In this document: piece after piece, positions 27,935-38,600 of the stretch
Position numbering within the stretch: position 1 is the first letter of the stretch
How the letters are laid out: each line of letters opens with the position of its first letter
Origin: Phoronis pallida
Lineage: Eukaryota; Phoronida; Phoronidae
Assembly: GCA_028565715.1 (NCBI GenBank)
Contig: JAOXYC010000012.1
Span: 1 to 63,442 of the forward strand
DNA length: 63,442 nt
Direction of reading: 5' to 3'
Position numbers and translations under genes: made by a program
Notes under the pieces: generated by a model
The model's database searches: none
The model's input: only the letters and a program-made list of their open reading frames with translations
Told to the model about the DNA's origin: nothing

Positions 27935-28714
27935 TCAGATAATATAGGAAATATGGCACGTTTCCCCAGGGCGTATAGATAATTCGGAACCATGTCTATA
28001 TGACGAAAAGTTTGAACGCATCGTTACAACTCCCAATGGCTCCATTTTCGTGACATATTCATACAACTGATTCCCACACTCTTCTTGAGTAAAGTGTTCC
28101 GCTAGAAACGATAATGGTTTCCAGGAAGCTGCATCGTTATACTTAGCCGATATACAATCTCGCTGAAGATTTTCGTATTCAATTTCGGAAATAACGAACG
28201 GGTGTAAATTAGAATGTGTCTCATTTCGACCACTACCAGTTTCGTAACAAACGTCGTACTGGTGTATATGGGGTTTTCTTTTAACGAGGGCCATGTATGG
28301 CGGAAGGACAAACACGTAATTTCCAACGTGTAAATCTAAAGGTCCGGTATTTATTATTTCTCCGTGTGTATCTTCCGAGAAAACAACCTGAGTTTTACCT
28401 TTGTCTTTGTTCACCATTAACACGGGTCTAAACATTTGTTTGTATTTGTAGTCAGGATTTGCTAATAGCTCGAGAAAAGCGACATGATTTCCTATCGTCG
28501 GGGTACTGTGATAATGCTTGGGGCATTCGTAGAACAATGCTTCATTGAGATTTCTTTGTGGACCAAAATCTACCATTCCACGTGTGTTGGTTCGTGCAAG
28601 AATATACCCTGGTCTGTTACCATCAACTCTTTGTCTCTTGTGTAGATGTTCTTGATGTTTTGACCAGTTTTTACCATTGTACACCGGAATCGTAAATTCA
28701 GTGCTATCGTACAT
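27935..28714 (-). CDS. Probable capsid-associated protein, triplex-like candidate (259 aa)
   Basis: ATG at 28714, 4 nt after the stop of the large 933-residue gene, so both come from one leftward unit. The protein is beta-rich with no TM, Cys cluster or enzyme motif. In many herpesviruses the triplex subunit 2 gene (UL18, about 300 residues) lies directly beside the major capsid protein gene, and the arrangement here is similar. The assignment depends on the identity of the neighbour and is tentative. Confidence 0.4.
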   Translation of the reverse strand: MYDSTEFTIPVYNGKNWSKHQEHLHKRQRVDGNRPGYILARTNTRGMVDFGPQRNLNEALFYECPKHYHSTPTIGNHVAFLELLANPDYKYKQMFRPVLMVNKDKGKTQVVFSEDTHGEIINTGPLDLHVGNYVFVLPPYMALVKRKPHIHQYDVCYETGSGRNETHSNLHPFVISEIEYENLQRDCISAKYNDAASWKPLSFLAEHFTQEECGNQLYEYVTKMEPLGVVTMRSNFSSYRHGSELSIRPGETCHISYII

Positions 28715-28718
28715 AGTT

Positions 28719-31520
28719 TTATTTCAGACAATTTTCTACCGATTCCACTCCCTTAATGAACACAACTGGTCTGTCCTTTGAATGACCGGTTGTCACGTAA
28801 GCCGGTTCTAATACTTGCATCTCACTAGCGCACGTTTTTGGAAACGCGCAACACAACACTGAAGAAATGTCATTTCCTTTTGTACTCAGTGGTTCATTGT
28901 TGTCGGAATACACAACGCGAGATCTTTCACGACTCTGATGATCTTGTGCCGCAGCAACCCAACATGCCGCAGTTGGACTAAATGTTAGGTACTTCATCAA
29001 CGGACAATTAGAATCCGATAATATTCTTGGGTGATACAACAACAGTGTGTTGACATTGAAAAACGGATTGCTAAACACCTCGTTAAGGGTATATTTATCT
29101 GGATGTTTCACATCGGGGATCGTCTTGTCTACAAAATCTCTAGAAAAATCGGTTGCGGTTTCATAATGGGCGGTGAATCTTCCGACCGGAGAATTTACTG
29201 AATCAAAAAGCCTGTAGTCACAGACAGGTGGGCAAAAAACGGGCCAAAATTTAAGAAATGCGTTCTTCGATGAGTATCTTACACCCACCATGCCATCCTT
29301 AATGTTTGCAATCTTTTGCAACTCATCTTCATTGACATCCCAAGGTTTAGTGCAACCGGATGTCGATCTCGTAAGAATAGATAGACAGAAAGCATTATAA
29401 CCGATGACCGAAGGGAACCGTAAGGATGTTGGTGTCTGTGCACCCCGAAGTTCGTATGTAAACGAAACGTTTTGGTGCTCCTTGGAATGAATGCCTTCTT
29501 TCTGCATTGTGGGAAATCCTCGTACGTCCATACAAGCTCCAGGTCTTGACATGAGGACGTGCTCGGTATCAAACAATTCCGGTTTCAATAAAATGATGCC
29601 AAATCCAGGGTTGATGAATTCTAAAAGTTTTGTATTTTCACCGATCCACGAATTTTCAAAGTAGCACACGTTAACACATAGAGTATTAATTTCTTTCTTT
29701 TCGTCTTCGGTAAATTGAACGAGTCTGCCCTCCGCCAAATATTCTAAGACCATTTTAAAAACGGTACGAATTGTCGCACTTTTTGGTAGTTCGTCCGCGA
29801 GCGACAGATTTTCCGTCGATTCCGTTTGTTCCGGCTCCTTAGATTTCCAGTTTTTTAACAATCCCTTGAAAATGTTTACTCCTTTTTTAAGTATACCGAC
29901 AATGTTTGAGGCTATGAACTCTGTGTCAACGAAATGGTTGCTTATCATGTACTTGTTGAGGCCGATACGCAACTTATTGTTTTCAACTTCTTTTACAATA
30001 TGGTAACATGGGAAGTTGCTAGGTTCAAACTTGTATTGAAGACCCTCGGGAGCGAGACCCGTGACTCTATCTAGATCAACTTCACGACCATCAATATGCT
30101 TTATGTCAAAATAGTCCTTGTAAAATTCCTCCATGGCCGGTATATTCAACGATATCGAATGCTTGGTATTAAAGTTGTCCTTGAAATAAGTGGTGAGTGG
30201 AATCGGTCCGACTTTTTTAGAGAATTTTACACCGACTACCATCATCCGATCAACGGTTAATATGTCCTTCAAACCGACTCTTTTTAAATTGTCTGGGGTG
30301 GCTCGGATTGGTCCACCTTCGATGAGTGGAACAACGAGAATATAATCTCCGTTAATCTTGGCGTAATGAATCATCACATTCTCACTTGTTTCGCAAATTT
30401 TGTCATTTATGGCATTGTGTACGAATCTGTCATTAATTTTCTTCACGTTTGCGTGAATCGCGTACTCTGTGTACGGGTGAGTGTCGTCGATTGAATAGTT
30501 CAGCAGTTTGTAATACTGTTCCATATTAACCACGGCGTTACCAATTACACAACCCGTTTTCTCTAAGTTTTTAAATGTATCCTGACAAACGACCATAATG
30601 GCAGTAGGTTTTCTAAAGGGTCCCGAAGTAAAGCATCCAATAAGCTCTGGATCTGCCGTATCGTTGTCTGTGTTCAGCTTAAAGCTGTCGTGTAACTTGT
30701 TAATGTATGGGGCCCTTCTTACACTGTTTGGCATGTTCGACCCGATCGCGTTCAAACCGAAAAGATTTGCAACCACCTTATCACCAAGTTCTAGCGCGTG
30801 GTCAACAGACGAACGTGTGTTCAGGTTGTTATTTCTAACTTTCGCAGTATCCATCGGAACGGCTTGTTTTACCACGGTTGCCATCAATGATGATTGAACA
30901 CCAGACGTTAACGACGTGCTCACTGCTCCACAGCGAGCTTCAAGAGTTTTCGTAAAATTTAGAATTGTGTTACGCACTAATATCAAATCGTCGGTATTCT
31001 TTCCATTGTAAGGGTCGAAGTTGTTCATCATGTCATTCGGTAAAGAGACTCTCATTCTATTAACTAACTTATTATAACAGTCCTTATCAATATTAACAGA
31101 ACACTTATTCGGAGGATCGCTACTAAACTCCTTTTTGATATTGACAGACTTCACGATTGTTGTCGTGTTTTTGTAAACTGAAGACACCGCTGGCTCTGTG
31201 ACATCCAATTCATATGTAGATTGTACTTTAATGTCGGTCTCTGAAAGTTCTCCCAAGAAAGACCGTATATATATGAAACCTAAGGGATCGTTTACTAGTT
31301 TTTTGCATGCCGAGCGAATGATCCGATTATCCATGAGGTACGTTGATCTGGTTATCACGTCTTCAATAGAAATAGTCGATTTGACAGAATAATTTGTGAG
31401 TATGTCTCTCGCAAAGGACATTATATCGGAAGTCCATCGACCATCACTATATATGGTCCCCGATGTACTTATAAACGGTGGCGCTGTCGCCCTCAGTTGA
31501 ACAAGAGAATTTCCTGCCAT
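28719..31520 (-). CDS. Large structural protein, candidate major capsid protein (933 aa)
   Basis: ATG at 31520. A large soluble protein with no TM, signal, zinc or nucleotide-binding motif, and even composition, as expected of a shell protein. It is the only protein in the window with the size and character of a major capsid protein, although shorter than the 1,100-1,400 residues usual in herpesviruses. It has a Lys/Glu-rich region near residues 540-580 (LLKNWKSKEPEQTE) that may be a surface loop. Small genes on both sides may be triplex partners. Identification is by size and context; a fold prediction showing the HK97 shell would settle it. Confidence 0.45.
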   Translation of the reverse strand: MAGNSLVQLRATAPPFISTSGTIYSDGRWTSDIMSFARDILTNYSVKSTISIEDVITRSTYLMDNRIIRSACKKLVNDPLGFIYIRSFLGELSETDIKVQSTYELDVTEPAVSSVYKNTTTIVKSVNIKKEFSSDPPNKCSVNIDKDCYNKLVNRMRVSLPNDMMNNFDPYNGKNTDDLILVRNTILNFTKTLEARCGAVSTSLTSGVQSSLMATVVKQAVPMDTAKVRNNNLNTRSSVDHALELGDKVVANLFGLNAIGSNMPNSVRRAPYINKLHDSFKLNTDNDTADPELIGCFTSGPFRKPTAIMVVCQDTFKNLEKTGCVIGNAVVNMEQYYKLLNYSIDDTHPYTEYAIHANVKKINDRFVHNAINDKICETSENVMIHYAKINGDYILVVPLIEGGPIRATPDNLKRVGLKDILTVDRMMVVGVKFSKKVGPIPLTTYFKDNFNTKHSISLNIPAMEEFYKDYFDIKHIDGREVDLDRVTGLAPEGLQYKFEPSNFPCYHIVKEVENNKLRIGLNKYMISNHFVDTEFIASNIVGILKKGVNIFKGLLKNWKSKEPEQTESTENLSLADELPKSATIRTVFKMVLEYLAEGRLVQFTEDEKKEINTLCVNVCYFENSWIGENTKLLEFINPGFGIILLKPELFDTEHVLMSRPGACMDVRGFPTMQKEGIHSKEHQNVSFTYELRGAQTPTSLRFPSVIGYNAFCLSILTRSTSGCTKPWDVNEDELQKIANIKDGMVGVRYSSKNAFLKFWPVFCPPVCDYRLFDSVNSPVGRFTAHYETATDFSRDFVDKTIPDVKHPDKYTLNEVFSNPFFNVNTLLLYHPRILSDSNCPLMKYLTFSPTAACWVAAAQDHQSRERSRVVYSDNNEPLSTKGNDISSVLCCAFPKTCASEMQVLEPAYVTTGHSKDRPVVFIKGVESVENCLK

Positions 31521-31585
31521 GACAGAAAAAGAATATTAGCAGCGTGCAGGCGTTTCCAAATAACCAATCAATTCGTACACTAATA

Positions 31586-32323
31586 ATGAAATTCTTTTCT
31601 TGGATTCGTGGTAGTAATGTTCCCTCAAATAATTATAGACATGCTTTTAACATCCAGCACATGACAATGAGGTTACTTCATTCAACAAAGTCAAAAAAAG
31701 ATTTACGGCGCATGGTTCGCGCTAACACGTCCTGTTTGGATTTTTCAAGAGAAAGTGCAGTGCGAGTTGATATTCAATCATACCCGCTCGTAATAGACTC
31801 AGGTGTTGTAGAGTTGGTAACTAAACACAGAATCGACCTTTATAAAGGACATTACATCATAGCGCCCGTTTCTCAAGCCGTATTACTTGATTCCCAAAAC
31901 GAAGTGAAGAGATTTCACGTGTGGCTTAAAGGAGTTGCGGAGTCTAATGATGTGAAGGTTGTCGAATCGATATCTGAACATTTGAAAACTCACAACAAAA
32001 TGTTTGGTTCAATCGATTCTATAAAAGCAATTCATTCCTTTTTGGTGAACAATAAATTCGCTCTATTGCATAAGGACTTTAGTTTTGGAGACGACAATTA
32101 TAGAATGGTATACAGTAGAGCGAGTATGAATGACGTTATACAGATGTCAAATTACCTCCTCACCAGTATGTCGTTCGAACAGAATGAACTATCAGTAACG
32201 TTCACCCAAACTCCACCAGAGGACACCATTAAAGATAAAGATTTTTACTGTGTACTGAATATAACTCTCCGTTATAACCCTACATCGAGTAAAAATGTTG
32301 ATATAGTTGGATATGTCGCATAG
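31586..32323 (+). CDS. Hypothetical protein, possible second triplex-type protein (245 aa)
   Basis: The first ATG is 31586; a GTG opens the frame at 31544. The gene is divergent from the candidate capsid gene with only 65 nt between starts. The N-terminus is basic (KSKKDLRRMVR), the rest beta-rich, and it ends in a strand pattern (YCVLNITLRYNP). No TM or known motif. Capsid or tegument role is inferred from position only. Confidence 0.55.
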   Translation: MKFFSWIRGSNVPSNNYRHAFNIQHMTMRLLHSTKSKKDLRRMVRANTSCLDFSRESAVRVDIQSYPLVIDSGVVELVTKHRIDLYKGHYIIAPVSQAVLLDSQNEVKRFHVWLKGVAESNDVKVVESISEHLKTHNKMFGSIDSIKAIHSFLVNNKFALLHKDFSFGDDNYRMVYSRASMNDVIQMSNYLLTSMSFEQNELSVTFTQTPPEDTIKDKDFYCVLNITLRYNPTSSKNVDIVGYVA

Positions 32324-32356
32324 TTAAAATACCTACACTCGCTCGTGAGATGAGAA

Positions 32357-32394
32357 AATAAAGAAATATAATTATAACGAGTGATGTTTTTTAT
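32357..32394. terminator. Convergent poly(A) signals
   Basis: AATAAA at 32357-32362 on the plus strand serves the gene ending at 32323. TTTATT at 32389-32394 gives the minus-strand signal for the primase gene ending at 32475. Confidence 0.55.
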
Positions 32395-32474
32395 TAAGAT
32401 TCAGAAATCCAGAATTTAAATCGACAGTGACATTTACAGAGCTTTATCGAAGGTAACAAGTCTTATATAAAAGT

Positions 32475-34913
32475 TCATCGAACAAGTGGCACTATTTCAA
32501 GTTTCTTCCATCCACATCCGTAACAATGAAAATACATTTCGAGTGATATCGATTCATCTTGGTCACATATACGCCCGAAAAATGAACAGGGGTTTCCCTT
32601 TGGGTCTGCGTGATCTCTAAACGCACACAGGTATACGTCCTTTAGTAGATAGTAATGGTTTTCTTTCTTCAACCTGATGGAACTTGCGATGTCACTAGAA
32701 CTTATCTCAACCCTGTCACGCCCATCTATAGACTTCACAATGGTATCACGAATTGTGTCGGCGTTGGCTCTCAAAATACTTTTATAGCATTTGAACTGAC
32801 ACTCGCTATTCACCACAACCGGCTCACCATTGTCATGACGCAACAATCTTTTGTGTTTGGACTTCGTTGACATTCTGTACATATTTCGCATATCGAACAC
32901 TTGTTCGTGTTGTTTTACATCTGGTACTGTCAATATCACAGCATCACCATTCGAATTGAATGTTACGTGACAGTGATGCACTAGACCCATTGATGGGATA
33001 CCGATAATCTTGTTGTCAACTTGTAGAGGGATCAGGGGTCTCATGTTATCCAGCCCTTTACCATTCACGGGTAACCGAAGCATATGATAGTCTACCTTAA
33101 CGACTTCTGTGTCAAAATAACGAACGTGGTTAATGCGTTGTGTTATGCAGTTGATAGTCTCCGTAAGATGGTATAGGTCTTTCAACTCTTTCAACGCGTA
33201 TTTAGTCGACCTAATGATTAGTCTTATACCTAGCTTCGTTATATCCGACGACTGTGGTATTGATTCATAAAAGGCGAAATTCGAACAATCGGAAAAGTCA
33301 TCAATGCCCATGAAGATAGAAAAGAACTGACAGACGTATCGTTTGAGTTTATTGGTGAATTCGACCTTTCTAATCCAGGACCCTTCTTCGTCCGCATTAC
33401 CATAGTATTCTGCAATCAACCTAGAATCGGTAATGTCGCAATCAAACGTCATGCCGTAAACCGTCTTATTTGGAATCATTATTTCGTTGAATCGGTAATC
33501 GTACCGATTCATAATACGTATATACTCTCTTGCATAGTTAGCAAAAGTCTGAACCGTTGGAGACGCTAAATGATTCTGCAAGTGTCGCTTGAGAGTCACA
33601 TTAGATTCTATTGAAAATGGTTTGTCAAATAGCGCAATGTTTGATATCAAGCTGTATCTATATGATCTCTCGTTGAATTTCCGGCCAACAACTGGGAGAT
33701 TGAGAGGCAAAACGCCGCATATTTCGTCTTCACTAAATGAACTCCCACTGTAAGCATACTTGCGCTGCTGATTGAATGAGGGGTATGTGTTGTATCTCAA
33801 TACCACATCACGGAAAAGTGAAAATCTAGATCGGTACTGACACACCCCTTTATACAACAGCTTTCCCATGGTTTGTACCGAATACGGTCCAATAAATGCA
33901 TCTTGATGAGTGCTCGAGTCTCCTAGAGAAATGCGATACGGCAAATTCTCAGATAATGAGTATGGCTTTGATGTTCTGTTTGATAACATGTACTCACGAA
34001 TGACCTTGGTCGTCTCAACAGACTTGTCGATGTATTGGTCTTCTAACTTCGTCAGGAACCGTTGTAACCTTTCCTCGCTTAACCTCATGATAGACTCAAC
34101 GGTGTCAAAATATTCGGGCATTAAGATATAAAATAAAACATTAGCCAACGTCGAGCGATTGCTTTGCAGTACAATATCCCTCCCAACACTGTCACTTTCA
34201 TTGCGACTGTTACCAACACTCTCAATCATTAATCTCGATCGTCTGAATATGTCCTTTCCATTACCGTACAAAGTCACTACCGCATCGTAACAGTCTTTTG
34301 TAATACGTACTAGATTAGAAAAACTATTGGCACCCATTATTTTAGCTGCCCATGTCGAAATGTCCGGGTCACTTTTGTCAATTTGAGACGTGTCGAGTTC
34401 GTCGTAAATGGACGACGGTATGTATCTTGTAAGTTTTCCGAGCAAAAATAATCCCAGTTTGTGCGTGTTGGAAGAGGCGAGAGCCAACGATATGTACCAC
34501 GTTTTCTCATTTGACGAAGACAAAAAGGCGTTAATCAAATTAGTGTGTATCGTAGAAGCATTGATATCGATAAAGAAGTTTGTAAAGAACTTCTTTCTAG
34601 TGTTGCGAATAATGTCGTACAACGGGTGGCGTTTGAGTTGTCTGAACGAAGAAAATATACTTCTTGGAACAATGGAATCTTTTTTGTAGAAAATATGTTC
34701 AAATTTCGGTGGTACCTCCAATTCAAACAAGGTCTGTATACCAGACCTTGTGTGCGCTTTACAATGAAATATTAAACGTTCAGGATAATCGTCGACTTTA
34801 TAAGGTGCAAAAAATATTAAGTTCTCTGAATTTAGAATACTACAGTTTGTGTCATCTCTCTCGTTGTCCTTCGGATTATATGGAAGAAGAAAACAGCTGT
34901 ATGTGGGCATCAT
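32475..34913 (-). CDS. DNA primase, UL52 family (812 aa)
   Basis: Two ATGs in tandem (34913 and 34910). The catalytic AEP-type motif is FDCDITD with D491-x-D493. The C-terminus has the UL52 zinc site: C763-x4-H768, then C797-x2-C800 in FHCYGCGW. This primase subunit of the herpesvirus helicase-primase lays down RNA primers at the fork, with the UL5-like helicase (13761) and UL8-like protein (18514). Length is below the roughly 1,000 residues of vertebrate virus relatives, mostly at the N-terminus. Its start shares a CATG with the divergent gene at 34912. Confidence 0.88.
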   Translation of the reverse strand: MMPTYSCFLLPYNPKDNERDDTNCSILNSENLIFFAPYKVDDYPERLIFHCKAHTRSGIQTLFELEVPPKFEHIFYKKDSIVPRSIFSSFRQLKRHPLYDIIRNTRKKFFTNFFIDINASTIHTNLINAFLSSSNEKTWYISLALASSNTHKLGLFLLGKLTRYIPSSIYDELDTSQIDKSDPDISTWAAKIMGANSFSNLVRITKDCYDAVVTLYGNGKDIFRRSRLMIESVGNSRNESDSVGRDIVLQSNRSTLANVLFYILMPEYFDTVESIMRLSEERLQRFLTKLEDQYIDKSVETTKVIREYMLSNRTSKPYSLSENLPYRISLGDSSTHQDAFIGPYSVQTMGKLLYKGVCQYRSRFSLFRDVVLRYNTYPSFNQQRKYAYSGSSFSEDEICGVLPLNLPVVGRKFNERSYRYSLISNIALFDKPFSIESNVTLKRHLQNHLASPTVQTFANYAREYIRIMNRYDYRFNEIMIPNKTVYGMTFDCDITDSRLIAEYYGNADEEGSWIRKVEFTNKLKRYVCQFFSIFMGIDDFSDCSNFAFYESIPQSSDITKLGIRLIIRSTKYALKELKDLYHLTETINCITQRINHVRYFDTEVVKVDYHMLRLPVNGKGLDNMRPLIPLQVDNKIIGIPSMGLVHHCHVTFNSNGDAVILTVPDVKQHEQVFDMRNMYRMSTKSKHKRLLRHDNGEPVVVNSECQFKCYKSILRANADTIRDTIVKSIDGRDRVEISSSDIASSIRLKKENHYYLLKDVYLCAFRDHADPKGNPCSFFGRICDQDESISLEMYFHCYGCGWKKLEIVPLVR

Positions 34914-35433
34914 GGACGTGTTTGGACGACTTCAGTATATTTTTTGCCCGCACTGGAAAAACAGAGACACGTTGAACAATGACGAGGTATCGCCTCTCAC
35001 AAAGATATTCCTGTCTGGTAACAATGTAGAATTCAATTTCGACGACTTGACTAGAAAAACGTTCACGAAAGTGTCAAACGCGTTAGAACACATCCAGTGT
35101 TGTGAGGAAGACGAGCTTTTGTTAGAAGCTAATAACAAATACCAAAACGCTTTAAAAATAAGTAAAGATACATCAAACTTGAAAAACGTTGTACTTTCCA
35201 ACGAGGATATTGCCGTTTTGAAAAATTTTGCTATTGATGGACAGTTGTTAAAAAATAAGATCCGAAGTGACATCTCGAACTTGGCAACAGATTTCAACCT
35301 CACTGAAAATACGCCGTGTACGCAAAGTCTCCATGGTACAAGTGGTCTCTGTACCAATACAGCGCGTGATGAAGTCGGAACAACTTTGAAGTGTGTGGAT
35401 TATAATGTCAGTCCTATAAGTGTTGAAAGCTGA
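34912..35433 (+). CDS. Hypothetical protein (173 aa)
   Basis: ATG at 34912 overlaps the opposing primase ATG in CATG; a GTG opens the frame at 34849. The protein is mostly helical and charged with no TM or known motif. It precedes the DNA polymerase gene by 168 nt in the same direction, so a link with replication is possible. Confidence 0.55.
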   Translation: MDVFGRLQYIFCPHWKNRDTLNNDEVSPLTKIFLSGNNVEFNFDDLTRKTFTKVSNALEHIQCCEEDELLLEANNKYQNALKISKDTSNLKNVVLSNEDIAVLKNFAIDGQLLKNKIRSDISNLATDFNLTENTPCTQSLHGTSGLCTNTARDEVGTTLKCVDYNVSPISVES

Positions 35434-35535
35434 GCAAAAATCGACTGCTCATCACGTGTGAAAATCACCCATCGCTAATTGGACACTTGGGTAGCTAGTT
35501 ATTAACCAATCAGGTATCGACAACCCGAATGTATG

Positions 35536-35545
35536 TATATATAAA
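35536..35545 (+). promoter_or_regulatory. TATA box of the DNA polymerase gene
   Basis: TATATATAAA-type element about 60 nt before the polymerase ATG at 35602, in a 168-nt gap after the upstream stop. Confidence 0.55.
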
Positions 35546-35601
35546 CGCGCTGGAATATCAGTCAATCCCAATGTTCACGAGAATTCTACTGCAATTTCAA
35601 A

Positions 35602-38600
35602 ATGGATGTAGGATATGTATTCTTCCACCAACTAATCAACGTGAAGAAGAAAGTTGTGCGAGACCACTTGAATTACTACGCAATGTGCACCGACTCGAGT
35701 GACATCAAGACCCTTGTAATGAACCAATCATACTCTGACAATCATGTCATCACCGCCGTTGTCTTGTTGGTGCATCCTTTTGAAAATAATGCTGTTAACA
35801 AGGAGATTATTTATTCTATTGTATGCCTTAATTCCGGTTACACGATCTACCAGAGATGTGCCGAGGGTGATCAATCGTTTTATCTAGCAAACATCGACTC
35901 ATATGTGTTCCAAACTAAGGCGCACAGTACCGGTAAGTTTAAAGATCACAGGTTTTTTTCTGAAGAAGATGCCAACGATTATATAAACAAACACGGGGTC
36001 AATAACTTTTACGGTAACAAGCATGGGATGATAGACGAATTCGCTGTGAATTCCACCTACGCAAATTTGTGTACGAAACATAACAGAAAAACAGTGTTTC
36101 TGACGAAAGATAGTCTACAACCTGTATGTGAAAAGTGTACGTATATTGGGGAACGAATAGAAATTACCAGTAGCGAGTTTGTGGATCTATCTCGTCTAAA
36201 GAACTACCATCTTTCCTCGAGGGGTGTTGACAAGTTCGTATTCTCAAATGCGGCGTTCGTAAACAAAGAATTTGTATATGTTGGTAGGATAGACGAATTT
36301 CCTTACATAAGAACCATCCAGAATTACGACTTTTCGAAGCAAATCAAATTGTTTTGCCTTGATATTGAGACAATAAACAGAGACACAAACATGCAACCTA
36401 TTGACGACAAGATAATTGCAATTTCACTTGTTATATGTCACGGGAACGAGAATTATGACGAAGCGGTGTATATAACAATAGGGCACAGAGATGACTTTCG
36501 CGTCGATCCAGATGATGGGTTAGCAAGAATTTCATTGGATGACACAACTTCAAAACTTGTCCCTTTCGGTAAGGAAATGGCGGTCCGACTGATATGCGTT
36601 GAAAATGAAAGCGAGCTCATGTACACCTTTGTAAGGTTATATAAAGAGAGCCGACCACATGTGGTTGTCAGCTATAACGGTAGTTCATTTGATCTACCCT
36701 TCATGTCGCGTTCATATTTCCTGAACACCGGCAGATACCTACCGGTTGAGTTGTCATTATACAATCATGACAACGTTTCATATCCGCAAGAAAACAGACT
36801 TTACAATGAGGCAACGTTGAAATATATGCGGAAAAATAAACGGGGACTTATAGATTCTGGTAAAATCATTTACGAATCGGACAGTATTTCGAGTTCGGTT
36901 TCGGTAGACTTGTTGAAATTCCACAAGTGTACTCTTAGCGATGCTTCAAAGAAACTTGGTATGAATAAGGGGGATGTAAAACACAGTGAAATCGCATCGA
37001 CGTATCACAATATATCAACCAAGCACAAACTCTTCGAGTATGCCATGATTGACTCTCTGAATACTATGGTTCTGTTCTATAAAATGAACAAATTTGAAGC
37101 TTACGGTCTGTACAACGCTTTGCAGACTATGTTCGGGTGCAAGTGGAATATGACCATATCGGGGAAACAAACCCTTGTTAGTCGAGCAACCACGTACCGA
37201 CAAATGAGAACGCACTGGTTTTTAGATAGGGCAACAATCAAACCTCGAAGACGGCTCGCTAAAGAGATCATGAAAAGCATGGTTAGATACTTCATGACAC
37301 ACAAACGTGACCATATTGAAGATGGTTCTAATGTCGACCAAATTCTTTTTGATTTTCATTCTGGAAATTGTAAGACAAATACCAACACTAAAATTCTAGA
37401 ATCCTCCGAGGTTGTGCGCAGAATTGTTCATTGTGACAAATCAATTGATATCAAATCATTTAGAACTGTGCTCTATCAGTTTATGAACAACAAAAGGAAA
37501 CTTTACAAGGAGTTCACTACCACGGACCTTCTTGCGTTGATGTCTTATATCGGTTCGGGGAAAAATACTCACAGCTTGTCTGAGTTTTCTAGCTTGCGAC
37601 GGATGTTCCCTCGCGAAAAGGCGAAGTTGTTCGATGACTTTGCGTCGTATCTAGTACTAACGAGACGGAACCTCTCACCCTTCGAAGACATGGACCTTCT
37701 CATGGAAAATTACTGCAACTTTCACAACAGAGAGGCCAATGTATCGGCGTTGAGAGATTTTGTGAAAGCCCATTTGGTTAAGCGGGGGGAACAGACTATC
37801 TCCGATCGATTATATTTTTCGTGGAAGCGAACAAAAATTTGTCCTCGAGAGTATAAAATAAACTCCAGCTTCGATAAGTCTCAGGAAGAGTTAATCGTAG
37901 ATATGATAGTCAACGCTACGGGAAATTCAATTGCAGCAGAAATGCTCCCGTTTGATGGCGCATACATCACCCCGCCAAAAACTGGAATTTATATTGAACA
38001 CCCGGTATGTGTGGTCGATTTTTTAAGTCAATATCCGAAATCGATATTAGTGAAAAATATTGGAACTGAAACTCATATAAGTGTCGAAAGGGTGATTGAA
38101 TTAAAGCTTGAGGAAGAAAAAGATTTTGTCGTTTGTAATGTTAGACGTACTGACGACAGTGTGCATTTCAAATCTTATCTACAGCGTGGAATGCTCGAAT
38201 ACGTTAAACAAAACTACGTCTTCTTTGTGTCGAAACGCGAAAAAGTTGCAATTCAAAACAAAAGCTATGAGGAATTGCTACGGTCTCGGGTATCAGATAA
38301 GAAGGCTGCAGCCGAAGCTAAGACTTGGGGAGACGTGGAATCCTTCAAACGGTTCGAAGACTCGTCGAAGACTAAGAAGGTGACGCTAAATAGTGTGTAT
38401 GGAACTTTGGGAAACAATACAAAACCAAGATTCCCAGCGTGTGTCACCGCTACGGGGCGCTCTTATATAAAAAGAGTAAACAGTGAGTGTAAAAATTTGT
38501 TTGGGGAGAAAATAGTTAGGGTATATGGAGATACAGATTCCAGTATGTTAAGGCTTAATAAAACAGCTACTGAGTTGAGGAACATGACAGTTGATGAATT

